Source: Gymnodinialimonas ceratoperidinii (GTDB taxonomy: Bacteria > Pseudomonadota > Alphaproteobacteria > Rhodobacterales > Rhodobacteraceae). From it: a stretch of DNA of 64,000 bases. The DNA lies in contig NZ_CP079194.1 of the NCBI RefSeq assembly GCF_019297855.1, forward strand, positions 2,343,501-2,407,500. The letters are read 5' to 3'. Below, in pieces: positions 1 to 9,857 of the stretch. The stretch's first letter is position 1. The number at the start of each line of letters is the position of its first letter. The notes below the pieces were generated by a model that had not been told where the DNA came from, made no database searches, and saw only the letters and a program-made list of their open reading frames with translations. A program made the translations under genes and the position numbers.

Positions 1-1
1 C

Positions 2-1051
2 ACCGCGCCCGCCACGGCTCAGGCCGGGTCGACCATCGAGGTGGCTTGGACCGGGCCGGACTATCCGCGTGACTTCATCGCCATCGGGCGCGTGGGCGCT
101 GAAGGTGGCGCGCGGTGGGACAACTACACGCGAACCGAGGAAGGCGCTGTCGTCCGCTTGCAGATGCCACCGGAACCGGGCGCTTACGTGATCCGCTACT
201 TCGTGGATCAGGACCGCCGCGTGCTGGCCGAGGCGCAGATCGAATTGACGGAAGTCGCCGCCTCGATCACCGCGCCCGCCACGGCCGAGGCCGGGTCGAC
301 CATCGAGGTGGCTTGGACCGGACCGGACTATCCGCGTGATTTCATCGCCATCGGGCGCGTGGGCGCGGAAGGCGGTGCGCGGTGGGATAATTACGCAAGG
401 ACCGAGGAAGGATCGCCGCTCACGCTCGTCACCCCGCCCACTGCCGGCGAATACGTGATCCGCTACTTCATCGATCAGGATCGCGTGGTGCAGGCAGAGG
501 CCGCGATCACCCTCACGGCGCCCGCGGCGACGCTGACGGTGCCCGCCTCGGCGGCTGTCGGCTCAATGGTCGAGATCGGCTGGACCGGGCCGGATTATCC
601 GCGCGATTTCATCGCCGTAGGACGCGAAGGCTCGACCGGCGGCGCCCGGTGGGAGGCCTATACAAGCACCGATCAGGGCTCGCCTTTGCAAGTACGGATG
701 CCGTCCGAGCCGGGCAGCTACGTGGTACGCTACATCATCGATCAGGACCGCGTGGCGATCGCCGAGGTGCCGATCACGCTGAACGATGTCGCAGCGACCC
801 TGACGGCCCCCTCCACGGCCCAGGCCGGCGGCACCGTGGAAGTCGCTTGGACGGGGCCGAATTACCCTCGCGATTTCATCGCCTTAGGCCGCGCGGGCGC
901 GGACGGCGGTGCGCGTTGGGAGAGCTATTCGCGGACCCAGGACGGCACCACGTTGACACTGAACGTGCCGGAAACGCCGGGCGCCTACGTGTTGCGATAC
1001 TTCATGGATCCGGACCGGCGCGTCCTGGCGGAATTGCCGATCACGGTGCAA
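2..1051 (+). repeat. Four tandem in-frame 267-bp repeats
   Basis: Units begin at 2, 269, 536 and 803, an exact 267-bp (89-codon) period. The last unit is a little shorter because the gene stops. The first two units are almost identical at DNA level over their first half, including synonymous positions, which suggests recent duplication or gene conversion. Units three and four have diverged more. Confidence 0.92.
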
Positions 1052-1054
1052 TAG
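2..1054 (+). CDS. C-terminal part of a protein with four Ig-like 89-residue repeats (5' end outside window)
   Basis: The reading frame is open from base 2 and runs into the window from upstream, so the true start is missing. The visible 350 residues are four tandem copies of an 89-residue unit, each with a W-T-G-P-[DN]-Y-P-R-D-F-I-A core, a G-G-A-R-W segment and a Y-V-[IVL]-R-Y strand followed by a D-[QP]-D-R turn. The beta-rich, repeat-only makeup suggests extracellular or periplasmic Ig-like domains. In Rhodobacteraceae I recall similar repeats behind a von Willebrand A domain in secreted proteins, but no such domain is visible here, so that is inference. The stop codon is followed by a strong terminator. 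Function is unknown. Confidence 0.85.
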   Translation, partial: TAPATAQAGSTIEVAWTGPDYPRDFIAIGRVGAEGGARWDNYTRTEEGAVVRLQMPPEPGAYVIRYFVDQDRRVLAEAQIELTEVAASITAPATAEAGSTIEVAWTGPDYPRDFIAIGRVGAEGGARWDNYARTEEGSPLTLVTPPTAGEYVIRYFIDQDRVVQAEAAITLTAPAATLTVPASAAVGSMVEIGWTGPDYPRDFIAVGREGSTGGARWEAYTSTDQGSPLQVRMPSEPGSYVVRYIIDQDRVAIAEVPITLNDVAATLTAPSTAQAGGTVEVAWTGPNYPRDFIALGRAGADGGARWESYSRTQDGTTLTLNVPETPGAYVLRYFMDPDRRVLAELPITVQ

Positions 1055-1073
1055 AGCGCCTAAGATAACAAGA

Positions 1074-1107
1074 AAACGGGCGGTCCCATCGGGCCGCCCG
1101 TTTTTTT
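1074..1107. terminator. Intrinsic terminator between convergent genes
   Basis: A GC-rich stem (ACGGGCGG pairing with CCGCCCGT) is followed by seven T residues. It lies between the end of the repeat protein and the convergent lpdA, and the A-rich left flank lets it work for both. Confidence 0.85.
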
Positions 1108-1134
1108 ATTGCGTGTGAACCTGAAAGGCTGCGC

Positions 1135-2529
1135 CTAGATGTGGATGACCCGGTCATAGGCGTCGAGCACGCTTTCGTGCATCATCTCCGACAGCGTCGG
1201 ATGCGGGAAGACGGTCTCCATCAGGTCCTGCTCGGTCGTCTCCAACTGGCGGCCCACGACGTATCCCTGAATCAGCTCGGTCACTTCGGCGCCGACCATA
1301 TGGGCACCCAGAAGCTCTCCGGTCTTCTCGTCAAAGACGGTCTTGATCAGACCTTCCGGCTCGCCCAAGGCGATCGCCTTGCCGTTGCCGATGAAGGGGA
1401 ACCGGCCGACCTTGACCTTGTAACCCGCTTCCTTCGCCTGCGCCTCGGTCATGCCGACGGAGGCCACCTGCGGATGGCAATAGGTGCAACCGGCGATGGA
1501 GCCGGGCTTGATCGGATGGGGTTTCTGGCCCGCGATCAGTTCGGCCACCATGACACCTTCGTGGGAGGCCTTGTGCGCCAACCACGGCGCGCCGGCGATG
1601 TCGCCAATGGCGTAGAGCCCCTCGACGCCGGTGCGGCAGTATTCATCGGTGACGACATGGGTGCGGTCGATCTTCACGCCCAGATCTTCCAGCCCGAGGT
1701 TCTCGACATTGCCGACGATACCCACGGCGGAAATCACCGTGTCGAACTCCTGCTTCTCGACCTTGCCGTCGATCTCAATATGGGCCGTCACCTTGTCGTC
1801 AGCGCGGTCAAGCTTCTTGACCATCGCCTTCTGCATGATCTTCATGCCCTGCTTCTCGAAGCTCTTCTTGGCGAAGGCCGAGATCTCGGCATCTTCCACG
1901 GGCAGCACGCGGTCCATCACTTCGACAACCGTCGTGTCAGCGCCCAAGGTATTGTAGAAGCTGGCAAATTCGATCCCGATGGCACCGGATCCGATGACCA
2001 GCAGCTTCTTCGGCATATGCGGCGGCTTGAGCGCGGCCTTGTAGGTCCAGACGCGCTTGTCGTCGGCCTCCAAGCCCGGAAGCTCCCGCGCGCGGGCGCC
2101 GGTGGCCAGCACGATGTTCTTCGCGGTCAGCTCTTCGGTGCCCTTGTCAGTCTTCACCGAGACCTTGCCCTTCGAAGGGATCGTCGCCTCGCCCATGAAG
2201 GTCGTGATCTTGTTCTTCTTCATCAGATGCGCCACGCCGCCCGACAGCTGCTTGGCCACCTTGCGCGAGCGATCGACGACCTTGTCCAGATCGTAGCCGA
2301 CGCCGTCTGCGGAAAGGCCGAATTCCTTGGCGCGATGCATGAGGTGGAACACTTCGGAGGAGCGCAGAAGCGCCTTGGTCGGGATACAGCCCCAGTTGAG
2401 GCAGATGCCGCCCATGTGCTCGCGTTCCACGATGGCCGTCTTCAGCCCGAGCTGGCTGGCGCGAATCGCGGCGACATAGCCGCCTGGGCCCGCCCCGATG
2501 ACGATGAGGTCGAAGTTTTGTGCGGCCAT
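1135..2529 (-). CDS. lpdA: Dihydrolipoyl dehydrogenase (E3)
   Basis: This FAD enzyme reoxidises the dihydrolipoyl groups of 2-oxoacid dehydrogenase complexes with NAD+. The 464-residue protein has the N-terminal FAD motif G-x-G-x-x-G (about 12-17), the redox disulfide in GGICLNWGCIPTKA (Cys43/Cys48), an NAD-binding G-x-G-A-I-G segment mid-protein, and the C-terminal HPTLSE active-site motif (His443, Glu448). I chose the start at 2529 because GGAG lies about 10 bases upstream and the protein then begins directly at the FAD fold; an in-frame start at 2607 would add 26 residues absent from the family. It stands alone here, without E1 or E2 genes, so its partner complex cannot be told from context. 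Confidence 0.96.
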   Translation of the reverse strand: MAAQNFDLIVIGAGPGGYVAAIRASQLGLKTAIVEREHMGGICLNWGCIPTKALLRSSEVFHLMHRAKEFGLSADGVGYDLDKVVDRSRKVAKQLSGGVAHLMKKNKITTFMGEATIPSKGKVSVKTDKGTEELTAKNIVLATGARARELPGLEADDKRVWTYKAALKPPHMPKKLLVIGSGAIGIEFASFYNTLGADTTVVEVMDRVLPVEDAEISAFAKKSFEKQGMKIMQKAMVKKLDRADDKVTAHIEIDGKVEKQEFDTVISAVGIVGNVENLGLEDLGVKIDRTHVVTDEYCRTGVEGLYAIGDIAGAPWLAHKASHEGVMVAELIAGQKPHPIKPGSIAGCTYCHPQVASVGMTEAQAKEAGYKVKVGRFPFIGNGKAIALGEPEGLIKTVFDEKTGELLGAHMVGAEVTELIQGYVVGRQLETTEQDLMETVFPHPTLSEMMHESVLDAYDRVIHI

Positions 2530-2690
2530 TTGGGTCTTCTCCGGGTCTGAGAGGTCACGGTCGTTGCAAATTTGTTCAACGTTAAACCATTTCCTCAGAC
2601 CCGACAATTGACGCTAGGTCGCAGGCCGCAATGCGCGCTGAACATAGCTTCATGACGGCTTTCGAGGCCAAGAATGGAGCTGTGTTGGCG

Positions 2691-2840
2691 TCAGCCGGCG
2701 GGCCGCATCCAGAGGGGCATCTCGGAGAGAGGGGCGCTGGACTGCGCAAGCGACGCGATCACGAGACCGACCGCAATCACCGCGACGGTGAAGAGGATTT
2801 TGCCCAAGGCGGGCGAAGCTTTCTGGATCGGTTGCGACAT
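2691..2840 (-). CDS. Small single-pass membrane protein, 49 residues
   Basis: A short frame starts at ATG 2840 with a good AAGGGA ribosome-binding site nine bases upstream. It encodes a short polar N-terminus with two lysines, a hydrophobic segment of about 20 residues (roughly 14-33, rich in Val, Ala, Ile and Leu) and a Ser/Pro-rich tail ending in MRPAG. This is the pattern of a small inner-membrane protein. It lies in the gap between DUF924 and lpdA on the same strand and may be cotranscribed with DUF924. I do not recognise a family. The evidence is start signal, composition and position only. Confidence 0.55.
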   Translation of the reverse strand: MSQPIQKASPALGKILFTVAVIAVGLVIASLAQSSAPLSEMPLWMRPAG

Positions 2841-2874
2841 CGGATGTTCCCTTCAATGCAAGGGGAACGCCGCC

Positions 2875-3450
2875 TCAGGTCGAATGGTTCCCCTCGACTT
2901 CCTGAAAGATCGCGCGGTAGCCACCGCCGTCCATGAAGGCCTGCTCCTCGGGGGTCGTCTCGCGGCCCAAGGCATTGTTCCGGTAGGGAAAACGACCGAA
3001 CCGCTTGATGATCTCGCGATGCGCCCGCGCGTGCAGCGCGTTGTTGCCTGTCTCCATCCGGCTGTCCATCAGCTCGACGCAGGTGTCCTGATGATCGAGG
3101 TTTTCGGAATGCATGAAGGGCATGTAGAAGAACTGCCGCTGCGGCTCGTCAGTTTCGCGGTCCCACCCATGGGCAAGCGCCTTGCCCGAGATCTCCAGTG
3201 CCTTCTCATCGGTGGCAAAGGCGCGCGGGTCCTCGCGGAACATGTTGCGGGGGAATTGGTCCAGCAGAATGATCAGGGCCAGGGCGCCATCGGCGTCGCC
3301 GGCCCAATTGGGCAGGTGATCGCCATTCGCCGCGCGCCACGTCTGGCCGAACTTGTCGCGGATTTCCTGATCGAAGGCATCGTCCTGAACGTACCATTTC
3401 TCAGGTCCGGCACTCAGCCAGAAATCCAGTACATCGGCGGCGTGGGTCAT
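2875..3450 (-). CDS. DUF924 family protein
   Basis: This 191-residue protein has the conserved DUF924 features: an N-terminal V-L-D-F-W segment, the LLDQFPRNMFR motif (about residues 62-72) and an FFYMPFMHSENLDHQ block near residue 107. The family is all-helical, widespread in proteobacteria and of unknown biochemical role. Its start codon overlaps the stop of the upstream MFS gene by four bases (ATGA), so the two are translationally coupled. The length is normal for the family. Confidence 0.92.
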   Translation of the reverse strand: MTHAADVLDFWLSAGPEKWYVQDDAFDQEIRDKFGQTWRAANGDHLPNWAGDADGALALIILLDQFPRNMFREDPRAFATDEKALEISGKALAHGWDRETDEPQRQFFYMPFMHSENLDHQDTCVELMDSRMETGNNALHARAHREIIKRFGRFPYRNNALGRETTPEEQAFMDGGGYRAIFQEVEGNHST

Positions 3451-4736
3451 GGCTGAGGCTCCTCATCTCCATCGCTCGCCATTTCTTCGGCGGCCTCCAC
3501 ATAGTACTCCTGCGCCGCCTCCAAAGCCACAGGCGAGGCGGTACCGGGCATGATCGAGGCGTAGGGCACCGCGTCGTAATCATCCTCTTCCACGTAGGCC
3601 GAGGCGCGCTGCGTCATCCGGAAGACGCCGTAAATCGACATGGACGCCAGCACCACGGCGAGGAACAGCCAGAAGCCGCCCGCCCCGAAATAGCTCATCA
3701 AGAGGCCCATGATCGGCGGGCCCGAGATGGCTCCGATCCCGTTCACGAAGATCATGCCGCCGGAGGCCGCGGGCATGTCCTCGGGCTCGAGGTAGTCGTT
3801 GATGTAGGCGATGATCAGCGCGTAGAGCGGCTGCGACAGCCCGCCCGAGAGCGTCGCCACCACCAGAAGCGCAAGGTAATTGTCGCCGTAGAACATGCCG
3901 GCGATGGAGGTCAGAACGCCAAGTCCCGCCGCCCCCACGATCAAGGCGCGGCGGTCCATCCGGTCGGACATCCAGCCGATCGGGTACTGGAAGATGATCG
4001 CGCCGATGAAGATCGCCGAGACGAAGCCCGAAAGCTGCTGCAGGTTCAATTCGATTAGCGTCGCATAAACCGGCGCCATGGCGAATTGCCCGGCGAAGAC
4101 ACCGCCCATCAGAAGCATGGCGATCGAGGCGAAGGGCGAGGCGTCATAGAGCTGGCGGAGCGACATCGAGCGCGTCTCTTCGATGGCGGGCGTCGGGGTC
4201 GCCGAAAGAAGGATCGGCGCAAACGAGAGCGACACGAGGATCGACGGGATGATGAACAGCAACCAATCGCTCGGGTCCCCTGCCGCCAGAATGCCCTGTG
4301 CCGCGACGAGGCCGAACATCTGCATAAGCATATAGGCCGAAAGCGACTGGCCGCGCGTCTCGTTCGTGGCGGAATTGTTGAGCCAGGATTCGGCGGTCAC
4401 GTAGACGCCGGAGAGGCAGAACCCGATGCCCACCCGCAGGATCATCCAGATGTAGGGGTCGGCCACGATGGGATAGGAGATCACGATGGCCGAGATGAAC
4501 GAGGCCAGCGCCGCAAAGACCCGGACGTGCCCCACCCGCGCGATGAACTTGGGGGCCATGCTGGAGCCGCCGAGAAAGCCGATGAAATAGGCCGAACCGA
4601 TGAGCGAGAGCTGGAAGGTCGTGAACCCCTCGATCGCGCCTCGCACACCCATGAGCGAGCCCTGAAGACCGTTGCCGATCTGCAGGAGGAACATGCCGAA
4701 CAAAAGCGCCCAAGCGCTGCGGATGACGAGAACCAT
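3447..4736 (-). CDS. Major facilitator superfamily transporter
   Basis: This 429-residue protein has about twelve hydrophobic segments, a G-x-L-x-x-x-x-x-A-R-x-G-H-x-R-type loop after TM2 (around residues 55-72) and a cytoplasmic SDRMDRR loop between TM8 and TM9. These mark it as an MFS secondary transporter. It resembles the YcaD-like group, whose substrates are poorly defined. The C-terminal 40 residues are acidic and not membrane-embedded. The gene lies 51 bases downstream of queA on the same strand and overlaps DUF924 by four bases. The substrate cannot be inferred. Confidence 0.92.
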   Translation of the reverse strand: MVLVIRSAWALLFGMFLLQIGNGLQGSLMGVRGAIEGFTTFQLSLIGSAYFIGFLGGSSMAPKFIARVGHVRVFAALASFISAIVISYPIVADPYIWMILRVGIGFCLSGVYVTAESWLNNSATNETRGQSLSAYMLMQMFGLVAAQGILAAGDPSDWLLFIIPSILVSLSFAPILLSATPTPAIEETRSMSLRQLYDASPFASIAMLLMGGVFAGQFAMAPVYATLIELNLQQLSGFVSAIFIGAIIFQYPIGWMSDRMDRRALIVGAAGLGVLTSIAGMFYGDNYLALLVVATLSGGLSQPLYALIIAYINDYLEPEDMPAASGGMIFVNGIGAISGPPIMGLLMSYFGAGGFWLFLAVVLASMSIYGVFRMTQRASAYVEEDDYDAVPYASIMPGTASPVALEAAQEYYVEAAEEMASDGDEEPQP

Positions 4737-4787
4737 GGTGGCGTGCCTTTAAAATAGTCTGGTGATCGGGGGCGTGTCGGGGCGGGC

Positions 4788-5867
4788 CTAACTTGGGCGC
4801 GCGTCCTGCGTCTGGTCGGTTTGCGACGGAATCAGCAAAGAGGCGTCGCCGTAGGAGAAAAACCGATATTGCTGCGCAATGGCGTAGGCATAGACCTCGT
4901 CCATCCGCGCCTTGCCCATCAGCGCGCTGACAAGCATCAGCAGCGTCGATTTGGGCAGGTGGAAGTTGGTCATCAGCGCGTCGGTGATCTGCCACGCGTA
5001 GCCCGGGTAGATGAAGATCTCGGTCGTGCCCTCGAAGGGGTGGATCGTGCCGTGCTGCGCCGCGCTCTCGATCAGGCGAAGGGCGGTGGTTCCGACCGGA
5101 ATGATCCGCCCGCCCGCCGCCTTGGTCGCGTTGATCTGCGCGGCCGCCTCGGCGCTGACCGAGCCCCATTCGGCGTGCATCTTGTGGCGCGTCACGTCCT
5201 CGACCGTGACCGGCAGGAAGGTGCCTGCGCCCACGTGGAGCGTCACGAAGGAGATATCGACACCGCGCGCCGTGAGCGCCGCCATCAGCGCTTCGTCGAA
5301 GTGCAGGCTGGCCGTGGGCGCCGCGACGGCACCGGCCCGCTTGGCCCAGATGGTCTGGTAGTCCTCGTGATCGCGGGCATCGGGTGCGCGTTTGGCGGCG
5401 ATATAGGGTGGCAGTGGCATGGCCCCGGCGGCGTTGAGCGCGGTCTCGAACGCATCGCCCGTGACGTTGAAGGCAAGCCTCAGACCTTCATCCATTGCCT
5501 TAACTTCGGCCTGCAAGCTATCGGAAAAATTGATGTTTTCGCCGACTTTCAGCTTGCGCATGGGTTTGGCAAGCGCGGCCCATGTGCCGTCCGCCTGAGG
5601 CTCCATCAAGGTCACCTCGATCTTCGCGGTGACCTCTCCCTGCGCGCTCATCCGGGTGCGCGTGCCGGTGAGCCGAGCCGGAATGACGCGCGTGTCATTG
5701 AGCACGAGCCGATCCCCCGCACGCAGCTGCGAAGGCAGATCGGCAACCGTCAGATCGCGCGTCTCAGCGCCATCGGCGACCAGCAATTTCGCCGCCGACC
5801 GCGGCCGCGCCGGGCGGGTTGCGATCAGCGCTTCGGGCAGATCGAAATCGAAATCATCAAGTTTCAT
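4788..5867 (-). CDS. queA: S-adenosylmethionine:tRNA ribosyltransferase-isomerase QueA
   Basis: QueA transfers and isomerises the ribosyl moiety of AdoMet onto 7-aminomethyl-7-deazaguanine in tRNA, giving epoxyqueuosine. The 359-residue protein begins with the typical [15 protein letters not shown] segment and contains the family blocks [12 protein letters not shown] (about 55-66), [20 protein letters not shown] (residues 153-172, the PPYI block), TASLHFDE and [12 protein letters not shown] [10 protein letters not shown], ending with [15 protein letters not shown]. Length is normal. It follows the AsmA-like gene with an 8-base gap and precedes the MFS gene, which suggests one transcript. Confidence 0.96.
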   Translation of the reverse strand: MKLDDFDFDLPEALIATRPARPRSAAKLLVADGAETRDLTVADLPSQLRAGDRLVLNDTRVIPARLTGTRTRMSAQGEVTAKIEVTLMEPQADGTWAALAKPMRKLKVGENINFSDSLQAEVKAMDEGLRLAFNVTGDAFETALNAAGAMPLPPYIAAKRAPDARDHEDYQTIWAKRAGAVAAPTASLHFDEALMAALTARGVDISFVTLHVGAGTFLPVTVEDVTRHKMHAEWGSVSAEAAAQINATKAAGGRIIPVGTTALRLIESAAQHGTIHPFEGTTEIFIYPGYAWQITDALMTNFHLPKSTLLMLVSALMGKARMDEVYAYAIAQQYRFFSYGDASLLIPSQTDQTQDARPS

Positions 5868-5875
5868 CGGCAGGC

Positions 5876-8800
5876 CTAGTTGCTGAAGTCCGGCGGCGGC
5901 GCGCGGAAGATTTCTCGGAAAATGCCGGGCGTGAGAATCGAGAGGGGATTCACCGTGACCCTTGTGTCCTCGCTATCTCCGATCAGGCGATAGTTGAAGC
6001 CGAAAAGTCCCTCACGGCGGGTGGCGAAAAGCGCGCCGAAAAGGCCGTTGACGATGTAGAAGGGAGAGACCACGCCCTGCATCTCGTAGCGGCCGCTGGC
6101 CACGTCATAGACCCCGTCCATCGAGATGCCCATCGAGGGGCCGACGGCCGTGCCCTCCTGCACCGTGATCGCCGAGGGCGTGATCCGGAACGCGCCGTTG
6201 ATCTCGCCCAGATTGATGCCGTCCCCCGATAGCTGCTCCAACAGCCCCACGACGGAGATCAGGTTCAGCAACTCCGCCATCACCGGCGCGTCGCGCAGAC
6301 GGGGGCCGTCAATCGTCAGCCGCCCGTCGTACTGCCCGGATTCGGCGCGCGCTGCGAGGATCAGGTCGAAGGCGCCGCCGTGCATGTTCTCGAATATCCC
6401 GGCCGATCGCAGGACCGCGCCGCCGTCCCCCGATTGCATCCGCACCGAGGGCCCATTGGCGCTCGGCACCAACTGGCCGTTAACCGTCGCGCCGCCGTTG
6501 ACCTGCCCCCGAAACTGGCCGCTGCCCGACCCGCCATCGAGGTCCGCGCGCAGATCGGTCAGCGCGATGCCTTCCGTGATCTGCATCCGGTCCAACACCA
6601 CGCTGAGCGGGCCGACGCTTTCCGTATCGCCACTGCCCCCCGCGCCCAAGAGCGAGGGCATGGTGCGGAAATCAAGCACCCCGCCCGAGACTTCGATCGC
6701 CGGCGCCCCATCGCCGCGCCCCACCAGCCCGCCTTGCACGTCGAGCCATTGACCAAGCCGAAAACGCCCGGCGGAGAACCGGTTGAGGAAACCGTCCTCG
6801 GTCAGCGTCACCGCCCCCTCCAGGGAGAGGCCCGCGCCGTCCAGCGTGAGCGAGCGCACCTCGGGTTGCGGGCCAAGAGTTATTTCGGCCCGGAGATCTC
6901 CGGTGCGCTCGGCCGGCATACGCCATGCCAGCGGCGGAATGGCGAGCGCGATGCCGTCGAGGTCCGAGCGCACCTGCAATTCCGCCGGTTGATCGGCGCG
7001 CAATGACACGGTCAGATCCGCCGCCCCCTGCCCCGAGATCAGCCATTCGGGCAGGTCGACGCCGAAGGTCGTCAACGCCGCCCGATCCACCACCGCGCGC
7101 GCTTCCACGACGCTGCCGGGCGGGGCGTCCGCGTCCAGCAAAACGCGCCATTGCCCGGTCACGGGCACCCCGTCGAGCGCGCCCCGCCCGCCGACCGAAA
7201 GCTGCTCCGAGGTCATCGTCACCGTCATCCGCTCCGATGTCAGCGTGCGGTCCGGTATCAGCTCCGTGGCGCGGTAGCCCGTCACGATGCCCGATGCATC
7301 GATGTCCATTCCGTCCAGCCCCGTGGCCTCCGTCCGGGCGATCAACTCCGTTGCCAGGCTTGCCTCGGCCGTAATACGGCCCTCTCCGATTTCATCCGGC
7401 GTGTAGCCGCTGACGTCCAGCACCGCGAAGGGCGGCCCGGCCAGCACATGCATCAGGTCCGGCACCGTGCCCGCGATGCTCAGATCAAAGGTCGCAAGTG
7501 GCCCCGGCACCGAGACATCGGCAATCTCCATACGAGAGCCACCAAGCGCCACCGCGCCCTGCCCCTCCGCGCTGACCTCGCCGCGGTCGAGGGTCACCCA
7601 AAGGTGGTCGTTCTCCAGCCGAACAAATCCCGCCGCGTTCCGGATCGGCGGACCTGCGGGCAGAGCGATCAGATCGGCCCCCGAGAAGTCGAAGGACAAC
7701 TCGTGGACCGGCGCCTCACCCGGTTGCAAGCGGAACGCGAGATCCGCCCCGGTCGCGGTGCCGGCCAGCATCCGATCCTCGACCCACCAGCGCGTGTTAG
7801 GGATCGCCGTGGCGGGCCAATAGGACAAGATCGCCGCCACATCCGCCTCATCCAGGCTCGCGTCGAAAGACAGGGAAAGGCCGTCGGGGGCCGCCACCGC
7901 CCTGCCGTGCGCGCTCAGTCGCAGATCGCCATCATAGACCGTCGCCTGTCCCACCTCGACACCCACCGCTTCCCCGAGGCTGAGGCGTAAATCCAACGCC
8001 GCGCCGTCGACCTCGACGGGCGTGTCATACATGCCTTCAGGGTTCGCCACGATATTCTGCAGGCTGAATTGCCCCGTGAATACAGAGCCTTGCCCCGTCA
8101 CATCCGCATGGCCGCGCGCCTCAAACGAGAGTTGGTCCGCGCTGATCATCAACTGCTCGAACACGGCGCGCCGCGTGTCCGGATCAAAGGTCAGCCGCGC
8201 CTCCATCGCATTGAAAGGAAGCGGTGCCTCAGCGCCGGGCAGGGTCAGCTGCCCCGCGCCGATCTCCAGCCAGCCCCCGAGCGCGCCGAGCGCGCCGTCG
8301 TCCCCCATCGCGGCCGTCAGCTCTCCATCGATCGGCGCGCGCATCAGATCGAGCCAGGCCAAGGCCGGGGAGAGCGCCGCGAGATCCCGCGCCGCGAGCG
8401 TATCGAAAGCCATGGCAACCTCGGTCAGGCCGCGCCGCGTATCCCGCGCCACAGTCACGCTCAACAGCGCATCGCGACTGCCGGCAATCTCGCCATCGAT
8501 CTGAAGCTGCATCTGGCCGTCATCGCGGGTCAGGCTCACCTCGGCCCCGTGAAGGCGCATATCACGCCCCGTTTCGGCGTCCGACAGGCTGACCTGCATC
8601 CCCTCGCCGCGTACTTCTTCCAGCCCGGCAAAGACGTCGCGCATGAACATCAGATCGAGCAGCGCCAGAGTTTCCACGATGGTACGCTCGGCCCGCTCCT
8701 CCGCGCGCTGCCCCGCGAAATCGAGCTCCATGCGCCCATCGGCACTGCGCGTCAGGTTCAACCCGGCGCCAACCACGACGATCCGCTGGATCCGCATCTG

Positions 8801-9151
8801 CCCCATGGCCAAGGGCCCCGGCGCCAACCGCAACCGCAACACCGGGAACGCCGCGCGCTCCTCGCCGCCTTCGGTCGTCATCACCACGTCGCGGAACTCG
8901 AGCGCCGGCGCCCGCCCGCCCTGTGGCAGCGCCAGCACCATGTCGCCCACCGACACATCGCCAAGCGCCATCGAACCGTTGATCCGGGCCTCCACACGCG
9001 CCTGAACGCCGTCAGGCAGGCTCATCGGCGCCACGGTCAGCCGCAGCCAGACCGCCCCTAGTGCCAGCAAGACAACAGCCGCCAGCGCCAGCAGCACGAC
9101 GCGCCCGCGCCGCTGCCGGTCCCGGCCCTGCCCTACGTCACTCTCGTCCAT
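5876..9151 (-). CDS. AsmA-like / DUF3971 envelope protein (TamB/YhdP superfamily)
   Basis: This 1091-residue protein has a basic N-terminus, one transmembrane anchor (about residues 18-40) and a long beta-rich periplasmic region with no obvious catalytic motif. The C-terminus has an AsmA-like block ([12 protein letters not shown], then a segment around [20 protein letters not shown]). Members of this superfamily form rod-like lipid-transfer bridges across the periplasm, so a role in envelope lipid traffic is inference from family. The start at 9151 has an AGAGG sequence 11 bases upstream. It heads a likely operon with queA and is divergent from bcp, with 88 bases between them. Confidence 0.85.
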   Translation of the reverse strand: MDESDVGQGRDRQRRGRVVLLALAAVVLLALGAVWLRLTVAPMSLPDGVQARVEARINGSMALGDVSVGDMVLALPQGGRAPALEFRDVVMTTEGGEERAAFPVLRLRLAPGPLAMGQMRIQRIVVVGAGLNLTRSADGRMELDFAGQRAEERAERTIVETLALLDLMFMRDVFAGLEEVRGEGMQVSLSDAETGRDMRLHGAEVSLTRDDGQMQLQIDGEIAGSRDALLSVTVARDTRRGLTEVAMAFDTLAARDLAALSPALAWLDLMRAPIDGELTAAMGDDGALGALGGWLEIGAGQLTLPGAEAPLPFNAMEARLTFDPDTRRAVFEQLMISADQLSFEARGHADVTGQGSVFTGQFSLQNIVANPEGMYDTPVEVDGAALDLRLSLGEAVGVEVGQATVYDGDLRLSAHGRAVAAPDGLSLSFDASLDEADVAAILSYWPATAIPNTRWWVEDRMLAGTATGADLAFRLQPGEAPVHELSFDFSGADLIALPAGPPIRNAAGFVRLENDHLWVTLDRGEVSAEGQGAVALGGSRMEIADVSVPGPLATFDLSIAGTVPDLMHVLAGPPFAVLDVSGYTPDEIGEGRITAEASLATELIARTEATGLDGMDIDASGIVTGYRATELIPDRTLTSERMTVTMTSEQLSVGGRGALDGVPVTGQWRVLLDADAPPGSVVEARAVVDRAALTTFGVDLPEWLISGQGAADLTVSLRADQPAELQVRSDLDGIALAIPPLAWRMPAERTGDLRAEITLGPQPEVRSLTLDGAGLSLEGAVTLTEDGFLNRFSAGRFRLGQWLDVQGGLVGRGDGAPAIEVSGGVLDFRTMPSLLGAGGSGDTESVGPLSVVLDRMQITEGIALTDLRADLDGGSGSGQFRGQVNGGATVNGQLVPSANGPSVRMQSGDGGAVLRSAGIFENMHGGAFDLILAARAESGQYDGRLTIDGPRLRDAPVMAELLNLISVVGLLEQLSGDGINLGEINGAFRITPSAITVQEGTAVGPSMGISMDGVYDVASGRYEMQGVVSPFYIVNGLFGALFATRREGLFGFNYRLIGDSEDTRVTVNPLSILTPGIFREIFRAPPPDFSN

Positions 9152-9239
9152 GCCTGCATCGCCTCTTGTTCGGCCTTTATTCTTCGCGCAAATCCCCTAG
9201 CTTGCAACGCGAATAACCACGCCGAGAAAAGGACACCCC

Positions 9240-9701
9240 ATGCTCGAGACAGGCCAACCCGCCCCTGACTTCACCCTTCCCCGCGATGGCGGAGGCACCC
9301 TGACCCTGTCCGAGCAACAGCCAAAGGCCGTCGTCCTCTTCTTTTACCCCAAGGACGACACCCCCGGCTGCACGAAGGAGGCCATCGCCTTCACCGGCTT
9401 GGAGAGCGCCTTCGCCGAGGCCAATACCACGATCATCGGCATCTCCAAAGACACCGCCGCCAAACACGACAAATTCGCCGCGAAACACGCCCTCTCCGTG
9501 GCGCTGGTCTCCGACGCCGAGGGCGACACCTGCGAGCGCTATGGCACATGGGTCGAGAAAAACATGTACGGTCGGAAATTCATGGGCATCGAGCGCACGA
9601 CATTCCTGATCGATGGCGAAGGCAAGATCGCCCAGATCTGGCGCAAGGTGAAAGTCCCGGGCCACGCCGACGACGTCCTCGAAGCCGCCCGCGCGCTCTG
9701 A
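9240..9701 (+). CDS. bcp: Peroxiredoxin of the Bcp/PrxQ family
   Basis: This thiol peroxidase reduces H2O2 and organic hydroperoxides. The 153-residue protein has the signature FFYPKDDTPGCTKEA with the peroxidatic Cys44. The usual nearby resolving cysteine (five residues further on in E. coli Bcp) is absent; Ile49 occupies that position. The only other cysteine is Cys98 in GDTCERYGTW. It therefore either works as a 1-Cys enzyme or uses Cys98 in an atypical disulfide. The conserved Arg is in GIERTTFLID. The start has AAGGAC six bases upstream. A palindromic repeat element separates it from the next gene. Confidence 0.94.
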   Translation: MLETGQPAPDFTLPRDGGGTLTLSEQQPKAVVLFFYPKDDTPGCTKEAIAFTGLESAFAEANTTIIGISKDTAAKHDKFAAKHALSVALVSDAEGDTCERYGTWVEKNMYGRKFMGIERTTFLIDGEGKIAQIWRKVKVPGHADDVLEAARAL

Positions 9702-9719
9702 ATTCATTCCGACATCCCC

Positions 9720-9798
9720 ATTTCCCCGTTCGTCAAATATCCCGGGGGAGCAATTTCTTGTTGCCTGCAACAAGAGATTGCGGGGGCAGCGCCCCCAT
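9720..9798. repeat. Composite palindromic intergenic element, copy 1
   Basis: This element contains CAAATATCCCGGGGG at 9734-9748, a 14-bp imperfect stem at 9751-9780 (CAATTTCTTGTTGC against GCAACAAGAGATTG, one wobble) and GGGGGCAGCGCCCCC at 9782-9796. Related copies occur at 37821-37888 and 43759-43835. It fills most of the gap between bcp and the DUF455 gene. Confidence 0.8.
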
Positions 9799-9857
9799 CC
9801 ATGAAATCAATGCGGCAAAGCCGCGCCACTTGGCTCAAACCGGAAGGTCCCGCCCCC

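Noticed and set aside
2530..2607. N-terminal extension of lpdA
   Set aside because: The extra 26 residues precede the FAD-binding start and a good ribosome-binding site supports 2529.
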